This document shows positions 36,801-45,126 of a DNA stretch of 64,000 bases, in pieces. Source of the stretch: an uncultured Saprospiraceae bacterium (GTDB lineage Bacteria; Bacteroidota; Bacteroidia; Chitinophagales; Saprospiraceae); the NCBI GenBank assembly GCA_937959115.1, contig CALGAW010000017.1, forward strand, positions 62,001 to 126,000, in the 5' to 3' direction. Under the pieces are notes generated by a model that was not told the origin of the DNA, did no database searches, and saw nothing but the letters and a program-made list of their open reading frames with translations. Within the stretch, counting starts at the first letter, position 1. The number at the start of each line of letters is the position of its first letter. A program made the position numbers and the translations under genes.

Positions 36801-39045
36801 TTAAACCAAGTTTTAAGTCATCGTAGTACATGAATACTTGATGCCAGTTGGTTGGATATCCTTTTGCAGAGATGTTAAGTTGGATCGCGTTGCTAAGATC
36901 GAGATCAGCCAGCATAAAGTTACCTTCTTCGTCTGTTATCTTCCGAATTGGGCTATTTGCTACTTCAATAACAGCATTTGGTATTGGCTGGTCAGCAGCA
37001 TCTAGTATCTGTCCTTTTATCAAGGAAGTTTCATTAGGATAAGCAAGAGCGATCTGCGGATCATTGTCTAATTCTACCCAGCTAAATCTACGATAGCCAT
37101 GGGTCATCATGAGATAATCTAGGGCTTTTTCTGCTTTCGGCTCAGCGCTATCAAAATAGAAATTAGGATTTTCAATTTCGCCTTTGAGCTCAGATTCAAG
37201 CAACATATAAGATAAGATGTTGCCTTGAATGTCCCCACTAAAATCAATTAATCCTTTATTGACAACAGCGAGGGAGAATTGTCCTGCAACTGGGTTACTG
37301 TTGGCATCTTTCACTTTGACATTGAGTGTTACTTTCTCTCTTGGTTGGTATACCTGTTTATCGGAGCTAATTTCTATTGTAGGAAGGTTGTTACTATTTA
37401 CAAATACCAATCGTTCTGATTGTGGGGTATAAAACTGGTCGAATAAGGTAATTTGGTTAATACCAATTGGCCATTCTTCCGTTTCCATGTCGATTTCTGT
37501 CCACCCTTTCTTGAGCTCTATTGTTTTTGTGAGCACGATGTTGTCTGCTCCTCTAACGACGATGATTGCTTTTTCATTTCTAGGAGAGAGTGCTTTAATA
37601 CCAAGGCTATTTTTCCTTCTTTCTTCAATTTTGAGTGAGTACCCTACAGACAGTACCTCAGGAAGGAAGTACTTTTCATTTATTTCACTTGGGCCAGTTA
37701 TTTTTGCGTAGTACTCTTCGTTTGCTTCAGGTACAAAGCTAAAACCTCCTATACCAGAGTGGTATGCAGTAAAAGTGGTTACTTTTTTCCCTTTTGAATT
37801 ATAAATAATACCATTAATATCAACAGAGTTGCCAAACTGATTGATGGCTTTAAAGGCAGTATTCACTTCATATCCAGCGATCAAGTCACCTCCTTCAGGC
37901 ATAAACTGTAGATCTATATTCTTGCAGCCACCTGGTATTACCTTTGTAAATCGTTTTTTACTACCTTCTATTTGAACTTGCAACATACCTTCGAAGTTGG
38001 CAAAAACTGACGGTAATTTAAATGAAAGCTTCGCAATGCTTTCTTTGTCTAATTTCGTTGTATTGCTAATGTGTTTTTTATCATTAACCAATACGGAATA
38101 CGTAACTGTTTTACCAGCAAAAGACTTGTTACTGTCCTTGAATCTAATTTGAGTTGTTACTGTATCCTCTGCTTGATATATGGTTTTATCAAACTCGAAA
38201 TCAAAACTAATGTCGTTTGTTTCCTTTTCAACCTGGAATACGCGTTCGAAGTACTCTTCTCTATTACGCTGCCAATTAGTAAATGCGCGGATTTTAAACT
38301 GTCCACCCTTTTCTTTGTACTTGAGGTTAAAATCTCCATTCGCTATTCCATTTTTTACAACAAGAGATCGTGTTTGCTCAATTCTTCCAGTTTTATCAAT
38401 TAACTGAACATATACGACATTACTTTTATCACTTTCCTTAAGTGTTACTGCATCTCTCACATATACTTGGAACCAGACATTTTCACCTGTTTGGAAGTAA
38501 GTTCTATCTAAATGTATGTAGACTTTTTCTTCACTAAGGTAATTTTGGTATTCATTTACCTTATTGCTTAGGGTTTGCGAAAATCCTTGTAAATTCTTGG
38601 TTGGAATAATGTTGGCTAACTTAGTTTTAGCATGCAGAGAAAGTGCATTATTCCATAATTCATTCATCCAATCTCCTAGTCGTAATAATTCTTCTTTTTG
38701 TTGGAAATCATTAAATAAAGGAGAGGATAAAGATTCTGAAATTCTAAATTCAGATAAATTAGAAGGACTGTTTGTATTTGCTGACTGAGAAACAAATGTG
38801 GGATTAGAATCTGCTTGATTATTAGCCGTATTTTGAGTTTGAGTGTAGTAAATGGATAAAATGATCGTGGTGAAAGAAAGCACAATAAACGTAATGTACT
38901 TCGGCGATCTATGCAACGGAGTTGTCGTAGGATTAGTATCTAGCATTGCTTCCATTTTTTCCCAGGAGGAGGGATCAAATGAGAACTCATGCTCTTTTAC
39001 TCTTTTTCGTAATATTCGTTCAAAGTACTTTTCAAAAAAACTCAT
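33838..39045 (-). CDS. membrane-spanning alpha-2-macroglobulin-like protein with anti-sigma-like N-terminus
   Basis: A 1735-residue protein. Residues 1-48 are basic and cytoplasmic (FFEKYFERILRKRVKEHEF, SSWEKMEAMLD), of the type seen in Bacteroidota anti-sigma proteins; 50-68 is one TM helix; the rest is periplasmic. An MG2-type domain starts near 175 (VYIHLDRTYFQTGENVWFQV), more macroglobulin domains follow, a carboxypeptidase-regulatory-like domain is near 675-720 (KGQILDAADQPIPNAVIEV), a Lys/Val/Glu-rich repeat region is at about 775-1032 (VPAEYKTV-type units), then an A2M-family domain (1100-1250) and an alpha-helical TED-like domain (1280-1490) without a CxEQ thioester. ATG 39045 overlaps the sigma-factor stop (ATGA), fixing the start; an earlier in-frame codon at 39120 lies inside the sigma gene. 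It probably transmits an envelope signal to that sigma factor. Confidence 0.85.
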   Translation of the reverse strand: MSFFEKYFERILRKRVKEHEFSFDPSSWEKMEAMLDTNPTTTPLHRSPKYITFIVLSFTTIILSIYYTQTQNTANNQADSNPTFVSQSANTNSPSNLSEFRISESLSSPLFNDFQQKEELLRLGDWMNELWNNALSLHAKTKLANIIPTKNLQGFSQTLSNKVNEYQNYLSEEKVYIHLDRTYFQTGENVWFQVYVRDAVTLKESDKSNVVYVQLIDKTGRIEQTRSLVVKNGIANGDFNLKYKEKGGQFKIRAFTNWQRNREEYFERVFQVEKETNDISFDFEFDKTIYQAEDTVTTQIRFKDSNKSFAGKTVTYSVLVNDKKHISNTTKLDKESIAKLSFKLPSVFANFEGMLQVQIEGSKKRFTKVIPGGCKNIDLQFMPEGGDLIAGYEVNTAFKAINQFGNSVDINGIIYNSKGKKVTTFTAYHSGIGGFSFVPEANEEYYAKITGPSEINEKYFLPEVLSVGYSLKIEERRKNSLGIKALSPRNEKAIIVVRGADNIVLTKTIELKKGWTEIDMETEEWPIGINQITLFDQFYTPQSERLVFVNSNNLPTIEISSDKQVYQPREKVTLNVKVKDANSNPVAGQFSLAVVNKGLIDFSGDIQGNILSYMLLESELKGEIENPNFYFDSAEPKAEKALDYLMMTHGYRRFSWVELDNDPQIALAYPNETSLIKGQILDAADQPIPNAVIEVANSPIRKITDEEGNFMLADLDLSNAIQLNISAKGYPTNWHQVFMYYDDLKLGLNEYPTATRDLTNYPEGVVPPMYPRSSRVVGLEKGVKTVKEVLKTQEKETKVVVVQPKFKTVKKEVQVASGTKNNPPKYRELEEKQMIEGVSTELVTVPALYDTLTKKVNAQETKPVKHETATEVVSYKAKDWKLVKDKNLKHPNYNQIRGNYFKRHYKEQKTGKSYKITEKSISAPATNRIKKVPAEYKTVVRKELIKPEYIKEVVVEAEYKTITNKVLATEATENTPAVYKTVEEKIVVKPAYTTMITVPAEYKEIEEKVETVAAYNISVSKPAEYKIRQVSVSESEYNNYARKFKYGFYRARSFYAPKYSKTTKSKLPDTRKTLHWESNLQLDNKGEAVIDFYNGDELGTFAVKMEGITNAGLPGLGVSDFASKIPVTLDAEIPLSMKVGDKFTLPISISNNLEQTVTGMLNLSVPNGFKMQSDLLKKYSLEGGSTIEVPITFEVVEETSGDFDLKFDYQEFKIRKSAYVNVHNDIYNVLTIGGTEPKTNFKYDIDDLYLSNKDLSLELRIYPNEIAELKDVKQRWENQTNIGLEDEIASLELNLFALETASQKQLDEKDLKEFKRALGIHLENLNAYKHQSGGYTWKKPTIPDLKATALIYAAMYRSSKFIDVDKNEMDAILNWILDNRSENGTWKREENSTSLALSILNALSYNLDINSSVKNTIEKTLKKVDKLDDNYNKALMANVLLKNGDQRGNDLHLATLEKQETTGAWLSKSASMFGKTGRALSLETTALVLENIKISGLGLEYSEKARTYLSENQFILDGQPNYTYLKVKEALWNHLVFNSLDKQDFTLAINGKTVATESVDISKHSNLRISRLDDYLQEEGNSIEVTFEKSGLTHRIELKAKNRVNHSSSTKVQLQLSPDNIPYSLDQEVTEKLKIKNKTDKTIKYPVVIAEIPGGFNYPNQYLTTISENNYVSHIEQKEGKLILYLNKIDPNTNFSLPITFIPKMKGNYKGIQIVLENEGELLGFLTLDELDIEE

Positions 39046-39605
39046 ATAGTAACACTTGTATTCTTGTCGTTTTGGCCAATCAATGTTCTTAATTCTTTGC
39101 GGGCTTCTGCATAATGCCATTTCGAGGTTCCTTCGCTAATTCCGAGACGTTCGGCAATTTCGCGGTGTTTGAACCCGTCGATAGCATACAAACAGAAAAC
39201 GTTTCTTGAAGCTGGAGGCAATTTTTGGATAAGTTTATAAATATCCTCTACTAATAAATTATCAAGTGCGTCACTTCTAAAAGTGACTTCCTTTTCAGTT
39301 TCAAAGTCCATGGAGGCTTTATAAGTTTTCTGTTTCCTTATAAAATCAATAGAAGTATTAAATACAATTGTACTAATCCATCCTGCCAATGATCCAGTGG
39401 GTTTATACTTTTCAATGGATCGAAAGACTTTAAAAAAAGCGGAATTGAGCACCTCAATTGCTTCTTCCTTGCTGCTAGAATATCGATATGCAGTTCCAAG
39501 CATCTGACCATAGAACCTTTCATACAGGTACTTTTGAGCCAGTCTGTTTTCCAGAATGCAACCTTTTATTAGGTCTTCATTTGAACTGTGTTTGGAATAC
39601 TTCAT
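39042..39605 (-). CDS. ECF-type sigma factor, translationally coupled to the macroglobulin-like protein
   Basis: A 187-residue group-4 sigma factor. Region 2 is visible (YLYERFYGQMLGTAYRYSSS, AIEVLNSAFFKVFRSIEKYK, LAGWISTIVFNTSIDFIRK) and so is region 4 (LIQKLPPASRNVFCLYAIDG, HREIAERLGISEGTSKWHYA). The stop codon overlaps the start of the next gene by 4 bp (ATGA), a strong sign of coupled expression with its probable membrane regulator. Same Bacteroidota subfamily as the orphan factor at 3.4 kb. Likely targets would include its own operon and perhaps the giant protein gene, but no shared promoter sequence could be established by eye. Confidence 0.93.
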   Translation of the reverse strand: MKYSKHSSNEDLIKGCILENRLAQKYLYERFYGQMLGTAYRYSSSKEEAIEVLNSAFFKVFRSIEKYKPTGSLAGWISTIVFNTSIDFIRKQKTYKASMDFETEKEVTFRSDALDNLLVEDIYKLIQKLPPASRNVFCLYAIDGFKHREIAERLGISEGTSKWHYAEARKELRTLIGQNDKNTSVTI

Positions 39606-39788
39606 TCGATTATCTCCCTGCTACGTATTAATTAACGACAATAAGTGTTATATAGTTGGGTAAGTAGTTAAAGAAATATGAGTTATCGATGTTTTAGACT
39701 ACTATTTTGCGGTATAGTAACCAATTTACAAAAAAAATTATTCATTTGAAACTTATTAACAATTTTGACTATCAATTGTTTATAGATT

Positions 39789-41186
39789 TCAGGCAATTTC
39801 TTCTTTCATTTCAGTATAATACTTATAGAAGTATGGGATTGTTTCAATTCCTTTGTAATAATTATACAATCCAAAGTGTTCGTTTGGTGAATGTATTGCA
39901 TCAGAATCCAATCCAAAGCCCATCAGTACTGTTTTTACACCTAATATTTTTTCAAATAATGCAACAATTGGAATACTTCCGCCTGATCTTTGCGGTATAG
40001 GATCTTTACCAAATGTTTCTTTGTAAGCTCTAGCGGCAGCTTTGTATTCAACCGAGTCAGTAGGAGTAACTACTGGGTGACCTCCATGATGAGGTTTGAC
40101 AACAACGTTGACTGATTCTGGTGCGATTTTTTTAAAATGCTCTTCAAATAGTGTTGTGATTTTGTCTGGATGTTGGTTTGGTACCAATCGCATGCTTATT
40201 TTTGCAAAGGCTTTGGAAGGCAAAACAGTTTTTGCTCCTTCTCCAATATATCCACCCCACATACCGTTTACATCCAATGTCGGGCGAATCGAGGTACGTT
40301 CAAGGGTTGTGTAGCCTTTTTCTCCACGAATGTCTCCAATCTCTAAATCGCTTTTATAGTATTCAATGCTAAATGGGGCTTGATTCATTTGCGTTCTTTC
40401 AGAATCGTCCACAGCAAGAACATCTTCATAAAAACCTGGAATTGTGATTTTATTGTTTTCATCATGCAGCGAAGCAATCATTTTTGAAAGGATATTGACT
40501 GGATTGCCCACTGCCCCACCATATACACCTGAGTGCAAATCGCGATTGGGACCTGTGACTTCCACTTCAACATAACTTAGCCCTCGCAGACCCGTAGTTA
40601 TAGAAGGTACATCATTTGCAATCATTGAGGTATCAGAAATCACAATGACATCGCAGGCAAGCCGCTCCTGTTCTTTTTCTAGGAAAGGACCAAGATTGTC
40701 AGAACCGACTTCCTCCTCGCCCTCGATCATAAACTTGACATTACAAGGTAACAAGTCATGTGCTACCATATTCTCAAATGCTTTGACGTGCATATACATC
40801 TGTCCTTTATCGTCACAAGCACCTCTTGCAAAAAGGGCACCTTCAGGATGAAGTTCAGTCTTTTTAACTATTGGGTCGAACGGCCCCGAATCCCATAGTT
40901 CTAGTGGATCTGCTGGCTGTACATCGTAATGACCATAGACTAGAATTGTTGGTCGGCTGGGATCGATTATCCGTTCACCGTATACAATTGGATGGCCGGC
41001 TGTTTGACAAATTTCTACTTGCTCGCATCCAGCAGATTTGAGCTTCTGTGCAACAAATTCGGCAGTTCTGGCGACCTCATCTTTAAATTTTGGGTCGGCA
41101 CTGACAGATGGAATTCTTACGAGTTCTTTTAATTCTTCTAGAAATCGCTCTTTGTTAGATTCCAGATAACTTGTCAATTGCTCCAT
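39789..41186 (-). CDS. M20-family metallopeptidase (dipeptidase)
   Basis: A 465-residue cytoplasmic zinc peptidase of the M20 CNDP/DapE-like group. Metal-site residues are visible: His in YGHYDVQPADP, bridging Asp in GACDDKGQM, the general-base/metal Glu pair in IEGEEEVGS, Asp in VISDTSM, and the C-terminal His in DAIHSPNEHF. The lid/dimerisation domain starts at GPNRDLHSGVYGG. Closest by memory to Bacteroidota dipeptidases cleaving small peptides; the exact substrate is not evident. Monocistronic, upstream of the sigma operon in the same orientation, with about 180 bp between them. Confidence 0.93.
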   Translation of the reverse strand: MEQLTSYLESNKERFLEELKELVRIPSVSADPKFKDEVARTAEFVAQKLKSAGCEQVEICQTAGHPIVYGERIIDPSRPTILVYGHYDVQPADPLELWDSGPFDPIVKKTELHPEGALFARGACDDKGQMYMHVKAFENMVAHDLLPCNVKFMIEGEEEVGSDNLGPFLEKEQERLACDVIVISDTSMIANDVPSITTGLRGLSYVEVEVTGPNRDLHSGVYGGAVGNPVNILSKMIASLHDENNKITIPGFYEDVLAVDDSERTQMNQAPFSIEYYKSDLEIGDIRGEKGYTTLERTSIRPTLDVNGMWGGYIGEGAKTVLPSKAFAKISMRLVPNQHPDKITTLFEEHFKKIAPESVNVVVKPHHGGHPVVTPTDSVEYKAAARAYKETFGKDPIPQRSGGSIPIVALFEKILGVKTVLMGFGLDSDAIHSPNEHFGLYNYYKGIETIPYFYKYYTEMKEEIA

Positions 41187-41311
41187 ATTAAATTTATTTA
41201 ATTCAATAAAACGTGCGTAAAGTTAAGAATTGCTAAACAAATTTTGAGTTTATTTGTAATTAAATCAAATGCTTTCTGTAGTAAACCGAAACTTGATATA
41301 AATATACCTTA

Positions 41312-42076
41312 ATGAATCATTTTTTTGAGATTTCTTTACTTGTTTTAACCTATGTCAGTGTCTGGTATATCATTAGCTTGGTGGTCAAAAACAACGGTAT
41401 TGCTGACATTGCTTGGGGTTTGGGCTTTTGTCTTATTGCAGGATATAGTTGGATTAGCACAGCGCCTCACTCAATAGGTGCTACGTTGCTACTGATTATG
41501 GTTTTCTTGTGGGGGATAAGATTGGCTAGTTACATATTTTGGAGAAGTATTGGTAAAGCAGAAGACTGGAGATACAAGAATTGGCGTGACACTTGGAAAT
41601 GGTTTTATATTCGATCCTACTTTCAAGTCTTTATCCTGCAAGGCGCTCTAATGATCGTAGTATCCTTGCCTGTTATTAATGTGTTATATAGTGGTCACCC
41701 TCCGGAGAAGCTAGGCTGGTTCGAAATTCTTGGTGCAAGTCTATGGTTGATCGGTTTTTTATGGGAGGCAATAAGTGACTACCAGTTATATCAATTTAAA
41801 CGGAATCCGAATAATAAAGGAAGGATCATGACTGGTGGACTTTGGTCCTACTCTAGACATCCGAACTACTTTGGAGAAATCTTGTTATGGTTTGGAGTGT
41901 TGCTTTATTCTATTCCTTATGGAAATCTTTTGCTTTCTTCTATTGGATTTTTAGTCATATTATATTTAATGACTAGAGTTAGTGGAGTACCAATGCTTGA
42001 AAAGAAATACAAAGACAACCCTGAATATCAGCTGTACATAAAGAGTACTTGGGCATTGATACCCAAGTTAATTTAG
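41312..42076 (+). CDS. DUF1295-family membrane protein (steroid 5-alpha-reductase/ICMT-like fold)
   Basis: A 254-residue polytopic membrane protein with about six hydrophobic segments. It ends in the DUF1295 signature: GGLWSYSRHPNYFGEILLWF, then MTRVSGVPMLEKKYKDNPEY and KSTWALIPK. The HPNYFGE motif is the cofactor-binding region shared with isoprenylcysteine methyltransferases and 5-alpha reductases. The substrate is unknown; some relatives act on lipids or sterol-like compounds. Single gene between two oppositely oriented neighbours. Confidence 0.88.
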   Translation: MNHFFEISLLVLTYVSVWYIISLVVKNNGIADIAWGLGFCLIAGYSWISTAPHSIGATLLLIMVFLWGIRLASYIFWRSIGKAEDWRYKNWRDTWKWFYIRSYFQVFILQGALMIVVSLPVINVLYSGHPPEKLGWFEILGASLWLIGFLWEAISDYQLYQFKRNPNNKGRIMTGGLWSYSRHPNYFGEILLWFGVLLYSIPYGNLLLSSIGFLVILYLMTRVSGVPMLEKKYKDNPEYQLYIKSTWALIPKLI

Positions 42077-42114
42077 CAGCAACAAGGTTGTTCAATCCTA
42101 GAATACCATGACGA

Positions 42115-42567
42115 TTAATTCGTTAGTTTCTTGTGATATCGATGCGATGGTGTCTTCACAAATCCAAACCAAAAGGTTTGTAAAGCTGTCATTAATTGTT
42201 TGAATTCTATAAAATCGATTGGTTTTTTAATAAAACTACTAGCACCTAATTGGTAAGCAGTTAACAAATCTTCGTTTGTATCCGAAGTCGAGAACATTAT
42301 GACAATTAGATGTTTCAATCTATAATTATCTTTTATTTCTTTTAATACTTCGAATCCATTCAATCCAGGCATATTAATGTCTAGCATAATCAGATCTGGA
42401 AGTTGACTTGCGTTGCTCTCATTACCTAGAAATTCCAACGCTTCCATTCCATTTCTGAATACATTTAGATGAACTGGATAATCACCATATTCGATTGCTT
42501 TTTTAGTTAGGATAATATCGGCTTCACTGTCTTCGATTAGCATTAACCTATATTCTTCTTTTCTCAT
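42115..42567 (-). CDS. single-domain response regulator (CheY/Rcp1-like)
   Basis: A 150-residue receiver domain without output domain. The acidic pocket is in LIEDSEADI, the phosphoacceptor Asp in LIMLDINMPGLNGFEVL, the switch Ser/Thr in VIMFSTSDTNED, and the conserved Lys in SFIKKPID. The short C-terminal tail is basic. The Rcp1-like form (SEADI, GNESNASQLPDLIML) usually partners with phytochrome-type or hybrid histidine kinases; none is adjacent, so the partner is elsewhere. Confidence 0.93.
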   Translation of the reverse strand: MRKEEYRLMLIEDSEADIILTKKAIEYGDYPVHLNVFRNGMEALEFLGNESNASQLPDLIMLDINMPGLNGFEVLKEIKDNYRLKHLIVIMFSTSDTNEDLLTAYQLGASSFIKKPIDFIEFKQLMTALQTFWFGFVKTPSHRYHKKLTN

Positions 42568-42841
42568 TCTTTTCGATTTACCTTATTTAGCCATTTTATT
42601 TTTTTTGAGTTGTTGTGAAGATTGTGAATTGCTCTGTAGTTATAGACTATAAGGACTCGATTAAGTAACGGATATTATTCAAGAATAGCCGAATATTTAT
42701 TTTTATAATCAAAAACACAACAACTTACCAACACAAGATAATTCTTTATCTTAACTATTTATAGAATATTATACCACAATTTGCCATTTATTTAATACTT
42801 TAAAGATGTATTAAAGACATAACAACAGTTATTACTTTTTG

Positions 42842-43492
42842 ATGAATACTGGGAAATTAATTGTAGCAATGGGACTTCCAGGTTCTGGTAAATCCTCGGT
42901 TATCAAGAAAATTGGAGCGTTAACGAATACCAAATGTTTTCTTGAAATTGAGGAATCAGAGTACTCTGAAGTCGTAAGAAGTAGGGATATTTATGGTAGT
43001 TTTACCGCAATGACCTGGTTTAGAGCCATGCGGATGCCCAATCTTTATGAAGCACATCATCTTGCCAAAAATGGAGAGACTGTGTTTTTAGATACCTATT
43101 ATGACAAACTCCTTTCTAAGTATATTGGAAAGGATGGTATGGAATGGCTTATTTCTACAGATGACGCGTATTACGAAATTATTCTAGCAATTACGCAGCT
43201 AGATTACTCAACTCTGCCAGATGCTGATTGTATCATTTCGTTTGAATTAACCTATGAAACTTGGTTGCGTTTCTTGAGTAGAAGAAATAGGAAGCTGCTA
43301 GATAATGACACCTTATTTTTGAATAGTTTCAAAACCCAAGAGTATTTCATTGAAGCTGCAAAACAGTATTGCGAAGAACAAGTATCAAAAGGAAATCCTT
43401 GTCAGTTTATTCGATTTCAACAAGAATTTTCTTCTTTAGAAGATTCCGCTATGCGTTTGCTAAACTTACTCAAGAAAAATAATGTTGTTTAA
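42842..43492 (+). CDS. P-loop kinase-like NTPase
   Basis: A 216-residue protein beginning MNTGKLIVAMGLPGSGKSS, with the Walker A in GLPGSGKSS. Further along are an acidic segment (EIEESEYSEVV), LAKNGETVFLDTYYDKLL and an Arg-rich lid-like RFLSRRNRKLL, as in deoxynucleoside or zeta-toxin/AAA-type kinases. I cannot name the substrate. A TTG one codon earlier is also possible. It is the first gene of an apparent four-gene run: the next frame begins before or just after its stop. Confidence 0.75.
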   Translation: MNTGKLIVAMGLPGSGKSSVIKKIGALTNTKCFLEIEESEYSEVVRSRDIYGSFTAMTWFRAMRMPNLYEAHHLAKNGETVFLDTYYDKLLSKYIGKDGMEWLISTDDAYYEIILAITQLDYSTLPDADCIISFELTYETWLRFLSRRNRKLLDNDTLFLNSFKTQEYFIEAAKQYCEEQVSKGNPCQFIRFQQEFSSLEDSAMRLLNLLKKNNVV

Positions 43493-43508
43493 GAAGAATT
43501 CGAACTGT

Positions 43509-44225
43509 ATGACAACACCAATATGCCTCTGGTCAAGTCCTAGAAATATTTCTACTGCACTGATGTATTCTTTTGCTCAGCGCTCAGATATGACTGTGAT
43601 AGACGAACCGTTATATGCTTATTTCCTAGAAAGAAGTGGTGCAGGGCACCCAGGTAGAATGCAGGTACTAGGTACACAGAGCACTGATGGAAATCGGGTG
43701 GTAAGTGATGTGATTTTGAAGGAGTACCCTACCCCATTTTCTCTACATAAGCAAATGACACATCATCTGGATGGATTGGAGAAAAATTTTCTGGAAAAGA
43801 CAAAAAATGTACTGCTAATTCGATCTCCTTACGAAATTGTTCTTTCTTACGCTAAGGTAATGAATCGAGTAACCCCAGCAGACGTGGGCATTCCTCAACA
43901 ATTTGAATTACTTCAATACTTAATGAAAACCAATCGCTTAACTGCTGTGGTAGATGCTAGAACGTTGCTCTTGGATCCGCCTTCCATATTAAAACAGCTT
44001 TGTGATAAATTAGAAATCCCTTTTATGGAAAAAATGCTGCACTGGAAGGCTGGCCCTAGAAAAGAAGATGGTGTGTGGGCAGAATTCTGGTATTCGAATG
44101 TCCATAAATCTACTGGTTTCCAGCAATACAAGGCAAAAGAGGAGGTGCTTCCTCCAAACCTACAACAGGTAGTAGATGAGTGCCAACCTTATTATGATAC
44201 TTTATTAAATTACGCTTTAAAATAA
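43509..44225 (+). CDS. sulfotransferase-like protein
   Basis: A 238-residue P-loop protein of sulfotransferase type. The 5'-phosphosulfate loop resembles MTTPICLWSSPRNISTALMY near the N-terminus, and the 3'-phosphate-binding segment would be VLLIRSPYEIVLSYAKV. Proteins of this type occur repeatedly beside class IV aminotransferases, as here, where the next gene starts 4 bp after its stop. The real substrate is unknown. An ATG at 43482 overlapping the previous gene would add 9 residues; 43509 gives the family N-terminus. Confidence 0.78.
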   Translation: MTTPICLWSSPRNISTALMYSFAQRSDMTVIDEPLYAYFLERSGAGHPGRMQVLGTQSTDGNRVVSDVILKEYPTPFSLHKQMTHHLDGLEKNFLEKTKNVLLIRSPYEIVLSYAKVMNRVTPADVGIPQQFELLQYLMKTNRLTAVVDARTLLLDPPSILKQLCDKLEIPFMEKMLHWKAGPRKEDGVWAEFWYSNVHKSTGFQQYKAKEEVLPPNLQQVVDECQPYYDTLLNYALK

Positions 44226-44229
44226 AACG

Positions 44230-45126
44230 ATGCTTCAACAATTCAATCCTAAAAATGAATCAATTAAGGTCTATATCGACGGCAAACTACTGCCTAGAGA
44301 GGAGGCAAAAGTCTCCGTTTTTGACAGTGTAGTGCAAGGAGGTGATGCCGTTTGGGAAGGAATCCGCGTCTATAATGGAAAAGTGTTTTGTTTAACTGAG
44401 CATTTACAAAGATTGTTAGATTCCGCACATGCCATGGCATTTACAGATATCCCCACAATGGAGGAAGTGAAATCAGCTCTATTCAAGACCTTAAAGGCAA
44501 ATGAGATGCAAGATGGTGTGCACGTTAGACTTACTTTGACTAGAGGACTCAAGACAACAAGCGGCATGGATCCACGACTAAACAAATTTGGTCCTACGTT
44601 GATCATCCTTGCGGAATGGAAGCCGCCTGTTTATCCGCCTTCTATCACACTAAGTACAGCTACAATAAGAAGAAATTCCCCTTCTACGCTCGATTCTAAA
44701 ATTCATCACAACAATTTGATTAACAATATTCTAGCAAAAATTCAATCGAACTTAGCAGGAACAGATGCCGCTTTAATGCTAGATCTCCATGGCTATGTAT
44801 CCGAAGCAAACGGAACGAATATCTTTATGATTCGAAATGGCAAGGTATTTACACCAACAGCCGATAGCTGCCTTCATGGTATCACTAGAGCAACAGTTAT
44901 CAAACTTTGCAAGGAAAATGAGATACCAATCAAAGAATGTAATCTCTCCTTAACCGAGTTTTACACAGCAGATCAGGTATTTGTAACTGGTACGATGGGT
45001 GAGCTAACACCAGTAAATGCAATCGACGGAAGAGCAATTGTGAATAAAAGTACAACGGATGAATTTGTGAGAATAAACGCTCTTTTCAGCACATTAACTA
45101 AATCAAAAGGAGAAGTAATCGTCTAA
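44230..45126 (+). CDS. class IV aminotransferase (branched-chain aminotransferase-like)
   Basis: A 298-residue PLP enzyme of fold type IV. Visible are VYIDGKLLPREEAKVSVFDS, GDAVWEGIRVYNG, the PLP lysine in STLDSKIHHNNLINN, SEANGTNIFMIRNG (cofactor phosphate region), GITRATVI and VFVTGTMGELTPV. The family covers branched-chain aminotransferase, D-amino-acid aminotransferase and 4-amino-4-deoxychorismate lyase. Because folP follows with a 1-bp stop/start overlap, a folate-linked role (PabC-like lyase) deserves consideration, though the sequence looks more IlvE-like. Confidence 0.88.
   Translation: MLQQFNPKNESIKVYIDGKLLPREEAKVSVFDSVVQGGDAVWEGIRVYNGKVFCLTEHLQRLLDSAHAMAFTDIPTMEEVKSALFKTLKANEMQDGVHVRLTLTRGLKTTSGMDPRLNKFGPTLIILAEWKPPVYPPSITLSTATIRRNSPSTLDSKIHHNNLINNILAKIQSNLAGTDAALMLDLHGYVSEANGTNIFMIRNGKVFTPTADSCLHGITRATVIKLCKENEIPIKECNLSLTEFYTADQVFVTGTMGELTPVNAIDGRAIVNKSTTDEFVRINALFSTLTKSKGEVIV

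Noticed and set aside
33838-39045. Classical thioester alpha-2-macroglobulin protease trap
   Set aside because: No CxEQ thioester motif is found in the TED-like region, so covalent trapping is not supported.
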